A stretch of DNA of 7,178 nt from Aerococcus viridans (GTDB taxonomy: Bacteria; Bacillota; Bacilli; Lactobacillales; Aerococcaceae). A model generated the notes under the pieces. The model saw only the letters and a program-made list of their open reading frames with translations. It did not search any database and was not told the origin of the DNA. Position 1 is the first letter of the stretch. Each line of letters opens with the position of its first letter. The stretch lies in the NCBI RefSeq assembly GCF_002871935.1, contig NZ_PNHQ01000034.1, positions 1 to 7,178 on the forward strand, in the 5' to 3' direction. The translations under genes and the position numbers were made by a program. Below are positions 1 to 5,364 of the stretch, in pieces.

Positions 1-27
1 TTAGGATTTCATGGCCTTTTTGTATAC

Positions 28-80
28 CCAAAAATAGTGCTGGCGGAAATTCCTAAGAATTTCCCACCAACACTATTTAT
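28..80 (-). terminator. Long hairpin, probable terminator of the LCP unit
   Basis: The arms 32-52 and 57-78 pair almost completely (about 20 bp with one small bulge and one G-U pair) around a 4-nt CTAA loop. Read on the minus strand the stem ends in five U residues followed by GGG; read on the plus strand there is no useful U-run. It therefore fits an intrinsic terminator for the leftward LCP transcript, about 160 nt after the last LCP stop. The stem is unusually long for a terminator, so it may also be part of a dispersed palindromic repeat. Confidence 0.6.
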
Positions 81-95
81 CATAGAACCGAACGT

Positions 96-210
96 TTATA
101 ATTGGGTGCCAAAAGTCAGCATTGTCCGATACTGCCCAAATGTCTCCAATAATATTTCATTATTGTTCGCCTTTTGGTCCAGTAGGTCAATCCTAAGCGA
201 CTTTTGTCTC
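96..210. repeat. Palindrome-rich intergenic segment
   Basis: Two nested perfect inverted repeats are visible. CAAAAGTC at 110-117 pairs with GACTTTTG at 199-206, enclosing CAATAAT at 147-153 paired with ATTATTG at 159-165 (5-nt loop). CTTTTGG at 171-177 can pair alternatively with CCAAAAG at 109-115. Together with the long hairpin at 32-78 this looks like a structured intergenic element, such as a miniature repeat or a structured 3' untranslated region, rather than plain spacer. No second copy lies in this window, so dispersal in the genome is inference. Confidence 0.4.
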
Positions 211-221
211 ACCTTCACCAT
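96..221 (-). CDS. Possible 41-aa peptide ORF or coding-like repeat
   Basis: A 41-codon frame opens with ATG at 221-219 and stops with TAA at 98-96, lying between the last LCP gene and the terminal hairpin. The product starts MVKVRQKSLR and ends LTFGTQL. It is basic at the N-terminus and has a mixed hydrophilic composition, with no membrane segment or signal peptide. I see no convincing Shine-Dalgarno sequence before the ATG, and the frame is crossed by several inverted repeats: 110-117 with 199-206 (CAAAAGTC) and 147-153 with 159-165 (CAATAAT). The opposite strand is also open for 63 codons, so openness alone is weak support. It could be a true small protein read from the LCP transcript, or a dispersed intergenic repeat that happens to be open. 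I do not recognise a family with certainty. Confidence 0.25.
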   Translation of the reverse strand: MVKVRQKSLRIDLLDQKANNNEILLETFGQYRTMLTFGTQL

Positions 222-238
222 ATTTTAAATCATACAGT

Positions 239-1231
239 TTAATCTAGCTCTAGATGTGATCTAAGTTCTGCTGATGTTTCTGAAATTTGTGCTTCAGATA
301 AGATATTGTAGTAAATGCCTGTAGACATATCACCTGTACCAACTAAGGTAGTGGATGTTACATTTTCAGAATCTACTCGATAATTTAAGCCCAATTGTGT
401 CATCTCTGAAACTGTTAAATCAGTTGTGACATTCGCTTGCACAGTCTCCATAAGGCTTCCTAAACTACCAATGTTTGAAACATCTGCATACTTGTCTAAG
501 ATAGCTAATAAAACTTGGCGTTGACGATCAGCTCGCCCATAGTCACCATTTGGATCATCATAACGGTTACGGACATAAGCTAACGCTTCAGCACCCGTTT
601 CCAAAGTAATTTGACCTTCTGGGAAGGTATATTCATCTTGTGAAAAAGTGAAATCATTGTACAATGATACACCACCAATCGCATCAATGATGTTCATCAT
701 ACCTGTCATATTTACTAGGGCATAGTAGTCAACCGGTACATTTAACAAGTTTTGAACCGCATTAATTGAACCTGATGGGCCACCAGCCATAGCATATGCC
801 CCATTAATCTTAAAGTCTATATCAGAAATGTAGGTATCACGAGGAATAGACACCATTTTTGCCGTTTTAGTATTTGGATTGATTGTTACAAGAATCATCA
901 CATCTGTATTTTGTTCACCAGTCGTTCTTGAACCACCCGAGTCCATACCCATTAATAAAATAGACACTGGTTCCTTATCCGAAATAGTTACCTCTTTATC
1001 ACGCACTTTTTCTACTGGGTCTGCACCATCCGCATCTGCTGGTTGGTAAATAGCGTCTGCAGTTTGATTGATACGATAATAAGAATATGCAGCTACGCCA
1101 CCGCCAATAATTAATAGTGCTAACAATACCCAACCAAAACACCCCAAGAAGCCACGACGTTTTTTACGGGGTCTGTCCTCATAATATTCCTCTCGTTGAC
1201 TTCTACGATGGCGACTTTCTCTGTTTGCCAT
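239..1231 (-). CDS. LytR-CpsA-Psr (LCP) family wall glycopolymer transferase, smaller paralogue
   Basis: This is a 330-residue membrane-anchored LCP protein. The family transfers undecaprenyl-pyrophosphate-linked glycopolymers (wall teichoic acid, capsule or similar) onto peptidoglycan at the outer face of the membrane. The N-terminus is cytoplasmic and very rich in Arg/Lys (about residues 4-26), followed by one membrane segment at about 28-50. The catalytic LCP domain spans roughly 80-260. It shows GMDSGG (D97), R102 and D110 before the TDVMILVTINP strand, SIPRD (R131, D132), DYYALVNMTG, then YVRNR (R221, R223) with D230, R233 and R236 in the GDYGRADRQRQ segment. These match the family's Arg/Asp phosphate- and metal-binding pocket. 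The ATG at 1231-1229 is chosen because GGAGG lies 6 nt upstream; a TTG at 1249 in the same frame would overlap that ribosome binding site. It follows the larger LCP gene by 41 nt and is probably co-transcribed. The exact polymer substrate cannot be read from sequence. Confidence 0.92.
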   Translation of the reverse strand: MANRESRHRRSQREEYYEDRPRKKRRGFLGCFGWVLLALLIIGGGVAAYSYYRINQTADAIYQPADADGADPVEKVRDKEVTISDKEPVSILLMGMDSGGSRTTGEQNTDVMILVTINPNTKTAKMVSIPRDTYISDIDFKINGAYAMAGGPSGSINAVQNLLNVPVDYYALVNMTGMMNIIDAIGGVSLYNDFTFSQDEYTFPEGQITLETGAEALAYVRNRYDDPNGDYGRADRQRQVLLAILDKYADVSNIGSLGSLMETVQANVTTDLTVSEMTQLGLNYRVDSENVTSTTLVGTGDMSTGIYYNILSEAQISETSAELRSHLELD

Positions 1232-1236
1232 GTAAT

Positions 1237-1247
1237 CCCTCCTCCTC
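1237..1247 (-). promoter_or_regulatory. Strong ribosome binding site fixing the start of the smaller LCP gene
   Basis: The minus strand reads GAGGAGGAGGG, ending 5 nt before the ATG at 1231-1229. This supports that ATG over the in-frame TTG at 1249, which falls inside and just ahead of the site. Confidence 0.8.
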
Positions 1248-1272
1248 AAAGATAACGATTGATTTTTTAATT

Positions 1273-2880
1273 TTATTCACTTACGGTATAATCTTCAACC
1301 GGCGTTTCAGTAACCGATTCTTCTGAAATAACTGGTGGATCTGAGGTTACTGATGATTCTTCTGGAATCGTTGTGGATGGTGAAGTTGTTGGTACACTAT
1401 CACTTTCTGCACCCGTTTCCGGTACTTCTTCACTATAAATATCAGGGTAGTTCGTCGTTTCTGAATAAGTATCAGCATAATCATAAGTGCTAGTTGCATC
1501 TTCCACGCCCGTATTACCATAACTATCTAAGTCGTCACTAGTCATTTCACTTACAGAACCACTAGGATCAAAACCACCAGTAATATAAGCTAACAAGTCA
1601 TCATCTAAACTTGTTGGAATGGTTTGATCATCCTGTTCATCAATCAAGTCTGTATTGCCCGTTGATGCTAGATAATCATTAATTGAATAACCAAATATAT
1701 ATTTCACCAGCTCATTTAGGTCTTCTCTTGTATATATACCTGGTTTGATGGCCATCTCATCATCTGATAATACACCATCCCAATTTAAATCAGATACTGG
1801 GAAGTAGGTAGATTCAACACCAAACTCTACAGGATAAACCACCACTGTATTCGTTCCTTCATAGTCTATATTCTCTTGCATAATAGACACGTTCTCTAAA
1901 CGTTCTACCTCAGGAATTAACATATAGTAGCCAAAATCAAGATTTAAATCGACATAATCATCAAAGACTAATTTATTCAAGTTATCCATAGCTGGTAAAT
2001 ATTTAGACTGTAAGGCAAACATATTATCTACCGTTACGTTTGTTTTCACATCATCGCCAAGCACATCTAATATATCATTATAATTCGTAATTGTGCCTAA
2101 GGATATCACCTTATCCACTACAGCCTCGATTAACTGTTGTTGGCGTTTCTCACGGCCAATATCACCTTCTGGGTCAACTTTACGCATCCGCACATATTGC
2201 ATGGCTTCTAAGCCAGATAAGGTTCGTGTTTCCCCTTCAGTAAAGGACACTTCATTTTGTGTAAAGGTTAATGTTGGCGTGATTTCAACGCCCCCCAAAG
2301 CATCAATCACATCCATAAATCCTTGCATATTGACATTTACATAATAATCAATAGGGATATCCAAGTAACGTTGTAGGGAGTTAATTGTTCCTTCAATCCC
2401 GTCATAATTCATATAAGCATGGTTTAATTTATCAAACTCGTCCGTGTCACTTTGAACACCTAAGGCATCTCTTGGAATTGACACAACAGTTGATTCGTTG
2501 GTTTTTGGATTAATGGTAAACACCATCATGACATCCGTGCGTGTTTCCTCAACATCTTCATAGTAGAGCGCCCCACTATCTATACCAGTTAATAAAATTG
2601 TGATGGGCTCGCCATTTTTTAATTGCGCATCCGCATCACGAATTTTTTCTGCGTTCACATCCTCATAGATATTAGAACCAAAACCTGAAATATCTGCGTA
2701 TACCTTAAACATAATCAAACAAGCCACCACAACTAATCCTGCAGTACCTAAAATCCAATAGGTTTTCTTTTCTTTAGGTAACCATTTTGAGGAAAGCAAT
2801 GCGTTTATATTGAACGCTTTGTTCCTTCTACTATCACGGCGACTAGGACCATTTTTTGGTTGATTATCTTGCTTTGTCAT
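1273..2880 (-). CDS. LytR-CpsA-Psr (LCP) family protein with long acidic C-terminal extension
   Basis: This is a 535-residue paralogue of the downstream LCP protein and the first gene of the unit. A basic cytoplasmic N-terminus (1-40) leads into one membrane segment at about 41-62, with the rest outside the cell. The LCP domain lies at about 88-290. It has TGIDSG (D101), R114 and D116 before the TDVMMVFTINP strand, SIPRD (R137, D138), NHAYMNYDG, DYYVNVNMQG, then YVRMR (R231, R233) with D240, R243 and R246 in GDIGREKRQQQ. All expected catalytic Arg/Asp positions are present, so it should be an active glycopolymer-peptidoglycan ligase. After the domain comes about 240 extra residues, including an EF-hand-like loop DLNWDGVLSDDE (364-375) and a Ser/Thr/Glu/Asp/Pro-rich tail from about 440 to the end, with no LPXTG anchor. 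The ATG at 2880 has GAGGAG 6 nt upstream. The polymer handled is unknown. Confidence 0.93.
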   Translation of the reverse strand: MTKQDNQPKNGPSRRDSRRNKAFNINALLSSKWLPKEKKTYWILGTAGLVVVACLIMFKVYADISGFGSNIYEDVNAEKIRDADAQLKNGEPITILLTGIDSGALYYEDVEETRTDVMMVFTINPKTNESTVVSIPRDALGVQSDTDEFDKLNHAYMNYDGIEGTINSLQRYLDIPIDYYVNVNMQGFMDVIDALGGVEITPTLTFTQNEVSFTEGETRTLSGLEAMQYVRMRKVDPEGDIGREKRQQQLIEAVVDKVISLGTITNYNDILDVLGDDVKTNVTVDNMFALQSKYLPAMDNLNKLVFDDYVDLNLDFGYYMLIPEVERLENVSIMQENIDYEGTNTVVVYPVEFGVESTYFPVSDLNWDGVLSDDEMAIKPGIYTREDLNELVKYIFGYSINDYLASTGNTDLIDEQDDQTIPTSLDDDLLAYITGGFDPSGSVSEMTSDDLDSYGNTGVEDATSTYDYADTYSETTNYPDIYSEEVPETGAESDSVPTTSPSTTIPEESSVTSDPPVISEESVTETPVEDYTVSE

Positions 2881-2968
2881 AAGCGCTCCTCTGGTGAATT
2901 ATTGGGAAATTTGCTATTTTTATAGCATAAAATTGTTAAATCATCTTGTGCAAACTTAGGCAATATAT

Positions 2969-2977
2969 ATTATAGCA
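2969..2977 (-). promoter_or_regulatory. Probable promoter of the LCP pair (extended -10)
   Basis: The minus strand carries TGCTATAAT, a perfect -10 with the TGn extension, about 90 nt before the first LCP start. The -35 region is poor, as is common for extended -10 promoters. A second weaker TGCTATAAA lies at 2919-2927 within a small hairpin (2912-2917 with 2922-2927) in the leader; it could be an alternative -10. Confidence 0.6.
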
Positions 2978-3030
2978 CAATGAAAATTTACTGCATTGGG
3001 ATTTAAACAATCTTAATAATTATTTATGCC

Positions 3031-3070
3031 AAAAAACCATTAAGTTTGATTACTCATCCCTTAATGGTTT
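3031..3070 (-). terminator. Intrinsic terminator of map
   Basis: A perfect 11-bp stem (AAACCATTAAG at 3034-3044 with CTTAATGGTTT at 3060-3070) has a 15-nt loop. On the minus strand it ends in six U residues, and it starts 12 nt after the map stop codon. It separates map from the LCP unit. Confidence 0.85.
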
Positions 3071-3081
3071 GTTGATGACGG

Positions 3082-3837
3082 TTAGTCTTTTTGTTGGGTT
3101 AATATAATTGGACCATCTTCTGTGATTGCTATGGTGTGTTCATATTGTGCTGAGCGTCCACCATCTATTGTGCGTGCTGTCCAGCCGTTAGCATCCATTT
3201 TTGATTGCCATTTACCAGTATTCACCATTGGTTCAATGGTAATCGTCATCCCAGGCCGTAACCGTTGCCCTTTACCTGCTACGCCGTAATGAGGTATTGA
3301 TGGGCCTTCATGCATCGTTGGTTGAATACCGTGACCAACAAACTCACGTACAACAGAGAAACCTTCCCCTTCAACATAGGATTGAATAGCCGCACCAATA
3401 TCACCAATACGGTTACCTACACGTGCTTGGTCAATACCTAATGCCAGTGCTTTTTTTGTAACGTCCATTAAACGTTGCCCTTCTTCATCCACTTGACCAA
3501 TACCATAAGTCCAGCAAGAGTCAGCAAAGTATCCATCTAGGGATAAAACTGTATCTACACTGACAATGTCGCCATTTTTTAAGGCGCGATCAGGGAATGG
3601 AAAGCCATGACAGATTTCATCATTAATAGATATACAGGTTACGTACTCATAACCTTCAAAGCCCACTTGTTCACGAATAGCACCAGCTTCAGTAATCTTC
3701 TTATCGAAAAAAGCTTCTATTTCCATTGTGGTTACACCAGGAACCATCATTGGACGTAATTGCTCATGAATACTAGCTAGTAAAGCACCTGCTTTTTTCA
3801 TCGCTTCTATTTCACGGGCAGATTTTAATGTTATCAT
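3082..3837 (-). CDS. map: Type I methionine aminopeptidase
   Basis: Cytosolic metalloprotease (family M24A) that removes the initiator methionine from nascent proteins after deformylation. The 251-residue length is normal for bacterial type I enzymes without extra domains. All metal ligands are visible: D95 (SVDT), D106 (FADS), H169 (GHGI), E202 (TIEPM) and E233 (QYEHT). The substrate-side histidines H77 (ICHGFP) and H176 (MHEGPS) are also present. The start ATG at 3837-3835 is preceded by AAGGAAGGA about 9 nt upstream. It stands alone, with a terminator just downstream and a TATAAT at 3869-3874 upstream, and is divergent from the GntR-family regulator gene. No unusual feature is seen. Confidence 0.97.
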   Translation of the reverse strand: MITLKSAREIEAMKKAGALLASIHEQLRPMMVPGVTTMEIEAFFDKKITEAGAIREQVGFEGYEYVTCISINDEICHGFPFPDRALKNGDIVSVDTVLSLDGYFADSCWTYGIGQVDEEGQRLMDVTKKALALGIDQARVGNRIGDIGAAIQSYVEGEGFSVVREFVGHGIQPTMHEGPSIPHYGVAGKGQRLRPGMTITIEPMVNTGKWQSKMDANGWTARTIDGGRSAQYEHTIAITEDGPIILTQQKD

Positions 3838-3868
3838 TTACTCTCGTCCTTCCTTTGTATTCACATTC

Positions 3869-3874
3869 ATTATA
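3869..3874 (-). promoter_or_regulatory. -10 element of the map promoter
   Basis: A perfect TATAAT on the minus strand lies about 32 nt before the map start codon, giving a leader of about 25 nt. The -35 is weak (T-rich, no good TTGACA match at 16-18 bp). Confidence 0.6.
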
Positions 3875-3956
3875 CCTTAAAATCAAACGGAATAAAATGA
3901 ATCCATCCCCCTGATAACATGTAACCGTTTTAATTTTTTTATAACTTTTAATGATA

Positions 3957-4036
3957 ATATTTGCCTTTTTCTCTTTTAAACTGGTATGATTAAGTCAGTA
4001 AGAAAACTTTTTTGCATATTTTAAACAGGCAAATAT
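3957..4036. promoter_or_regulatory. Spaced inverted repeat, candidate operator around the GntR promoter
   Basis: ATATTTGCCT at 3957-3966 and AGGCAAATAT at 4027-4036 are perfect 10-bp inverted copies separated by 60 bp. The left arm contains the probable -35 (TTGCCT) and the right arm lies in the 5' leader of the regulator gene. A further TTTGCATATT at 4011-4020 shares the TTTGC core. Many GntR proteins control their own promoters, so autoregulation is a reasonable inference, but half-sites this far apart would require looping or independent dimer sites. Confidence 0.4.
3961..3990 (+). promoter_or_regulatory. Promoter of the GntR-family gene
   Basis: TTGCCT (3961-3966) and TATGAT (3985-3990) are 18 bp apart, with TGG immediately before the -10 giving an extended TGn motif. 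The start point would be near 3997, leaving a leader of about 75 nt before the ATG at 4075. Confidence 0.6.
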
Positions 4037-4074
4037 GAAATGTATCAACCAATGGCCTGAGCGAGGTGAATGGC

Positions 4075-4782
4075 ATGGGAAAAACACAGAAACTAGAACA
4101 AGTTGCCTACTTACACATAAAGGATCAAATCCTTAGCGAAAACTGGAAGACGGGCTTCCATATTGTTGAAGCTTTTATCTCTGAAGATTTAGATATCAGT
4201 CGTAGTCCGATTCGTGCTTCTCTAAGTACGCTAGCGGATGAAGGTTATGTCGACATGATTCCATATCGCGGATTTTTTGTAGCTGAAAACCCGCCTAAAA
4301 TTGATTTTGTAGCCCATCGTTTACGTTACGTACTCATCATTAGCTATAGAATGTTAGACCAAATGATTAAACAAAAGGTAGATGGTGAAAAATACCGTCC
4401 CCTTCTAGAAGAAAAAGTAGCAGCAGTTAGAAAAGCTTACGATGAAAAAAACTTCGATGACTTTTTAACGACTAGCGAAGCCGTATTGAAAACCATATTA
4501 GATATCGGTAACCATGACTTCTTAGTCAAAGAAGCATTAGAATGTTCTCGAACTGTTATGACGGCAATTTTGGAAAGATACCAATCTGATGAACCTACTG
4601 ATTTCATTTTAGATATGTATCCATTCATGATGTACTTAAGTGATATCGTACGGTTGATTTCAGAAAACCGTTTTGACGATGCTCGTGTATTATTTGAGAT
4701 CATTTTTAACTATTTAAAAATGCAACTACCCAAAGAGACTCAAATGGCATTTGAACATATTGATAGCTATCGATTGGCTTAG
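4075..4782 (+). CDS. GntR-family transcriptional regulator, FCD-like
   Basis: A 235-residue DNA-binding regulator. The N-terminal winged helix-turn-helix (about 5-71) follows the GntR pattern: YLHIKDQILSENWKTG, a second helix with ISEDLDIS, the recognition helix SRSPIRASLSTLADEGYV (42-59), and a wing with YRGFFV. The C-terminal 150 residues are predicted all-helical, the size and layout of an FCD effector domain. However, the histidines that usually bind metal in FCD proteins are not at the expected places: SEAV stands where FH is usual, and NYL where HL is usual at the end. The ATG at 4075 is preferred because GAGGTG lies 6 nt upstream; a GTG at 4066 in frame overlaps that site. It is divergent from map and ends just before a terminator, so it is monocistronic. 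The ligand and targets are unknown; self-regulation through the flanking dyad is possible. Confidence 0.85.
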   Translation: MGKTQKLEQVAYLHIKDQILSENWKTGFHIVEAFISEDLDISRSPIRASLSTLADEGYVDMIPYRGFFVAENPPKIDFVAHRLRYVLIISYRMLDQMIKQKVDGEKYRPLLEEKVAAVRKAYDEKNFDDFLTTSEAVLKTILDIGNHDFLVKEALECSRTVMTAILERYQSDEPTDFILDMYPFMMYLSDIVRLISENRFDDARVLFEIIFNYLKMQLPKETQMAFEHIDSYRLA

Positions 4783-4804
4783 ACAATTGTTTATATACTG
4801 AATG

Positions 4805-4838
4805 AAAGCACTCTATATCGTAAAAGAGTGCTTTTTTT
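4805..4838 (+). terminator. Intrinsic terminator of the GntR-family gene
   Basis: A perfect 10-bp stem AAAGCACTCT / AGAGTGCTTT (4805-4814 with 4825-4834) has a 10-nt loop and is followed by a run of U residues to 4838. It starts 22 nt after the regulator stop. Its U-run abuts the -10 of the next promoter. Confidence 0.9.
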
Positions 4839-4846
4839 GCTATAAT
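4838..4846 (+). promoter_or_regulatory. Promoter of the flavodoxin-aminopeptidase operon (extended -10)
   Basis: TGCTATAAT begins at the last T of the preceding terminator's U-run. The -35 would fall in the terminator loop and is not recognisable. The start point would be near 4853, with a leader of about 37 nt. A second TATAAT at 4866-4871 is too close to the ribosome binding site to be a likely promoter. Confidence 0.55.
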
Positions 4847-4889
4847 TTTAATTAGGAATGAAAACTATAATTGAAAGGAGCGAACCATA

Positions 4890-5342
4890 TTGCCAAAAGC
4901 ACTAGTTACCTTTGCTTCTTTAACGGGAAACGATGAAGAAATAGCAAATATTATGACCAAATCCCTAGTTCATTTAGGCGTAGATGCACGTATGGTGGAA
5001 TGCCAATCTGTTTATGCGACCGATTTTCTAGAAGAGGATATCTGTGTTGTCGTCACCTATACCTATGGTGCTGCAGCAGATTTACCGGATGAAATTGTAG
5101 ACCTTTATGAAGAATTGGCGGATGTAGACCTCACTGGAAAAATCTTCGCAACATTAGGGTCTGGTGAATATGACTACGAAGCTTTCTGTAAATCTGTTGA
5201 TGATTTCACCTTACAATTCAAAAAAGCTGGTGCGATCCAAGCTGGTGAAGCTGTGAAAATTGAATTATATCCAGAAGAGGAAGATATTCCCGCAATTGAA
5301 CAACTTGCTCAGCAATGTGTAAGCACCTACCAACAACAATAA
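4890..5342 (+). CDS. Short-chain flavodoxin
   Basis: A 150-residue FMN-binding electron carrier of the cytosol, the usual size of short-chain flavodoxins. The phosphate-binding loop FASLTGNDEEIA (8-19), the first isoalloxazine-flanking loop TYTYGAAADLPDE (56-68) and the second loop GSGEYDYEAFC (90-100) are all in place. The first loop has GAAAD where GDG followed by E/D-LPDE is more common. The protein is acidic, as flavodoxins are. The start is a TTG at 4890, with AAAGGAG (4874-4880) upstream at 9 nt spacing; no ATG in frame would keep the first beta strand. In anaerobic and facultative Firmicutes flavodoxins supply low-potential electrons to enzymes such as radical-SAM activases, but its partner here is not encoded nearby. 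It is first in an operon, 22 nt before the aminopeptidase. Confidence 0.92.
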   Translation: MPKALVTFASLTGNDEEIANIMTKSLVHLGVDARMVECQSVYATDFLEEDICVVVTYTYGAAADLPDEIVDLYEELADVDLTGKIFATLGSGEYDYEAFCKSVDDFTLQFKKAGAIQAGEAVKIELYPEEEDIPAIEQLAQQCVSTYQQQ

Positions 5343-5364
5343 ATATTAGGAGGATTTAATCTAT

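Noticed and set aside
37..228. 63-codon plus-strand reading frame
   Set aside because: It starts inside the long hairpin with no ribosome binding site and runs antisense to the 41-codon frame and across the inverted repeats. Its openness is likely a by-product of the repeat.
1117..1326. 69-codon plus-strand frame across the LCP-LCP junction
   Set aside because: It is antisense to the N-terminus of one well-supported LCP gene and the C-terminus of the other, with no ribosome binding site.
2093..2344. 83-codon plus-strand frame within the larger LCP gene
   Set aside because: Antisense shadow of the conserved LCP domain; its cysteine/serine-rich composition is typical of reverse translation.
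2983..2992. AATTTTC-containing sequence near the LCP promoter as a CodY box
   Set aside because: Only one half resembles the consensus; the other half does not continue the palindrome.
4437..4703. 88-codon minus-strand frame inside the GntR-family gene
   Set aside because: Fully within a supported gene on the other strand, with no initiation signals.
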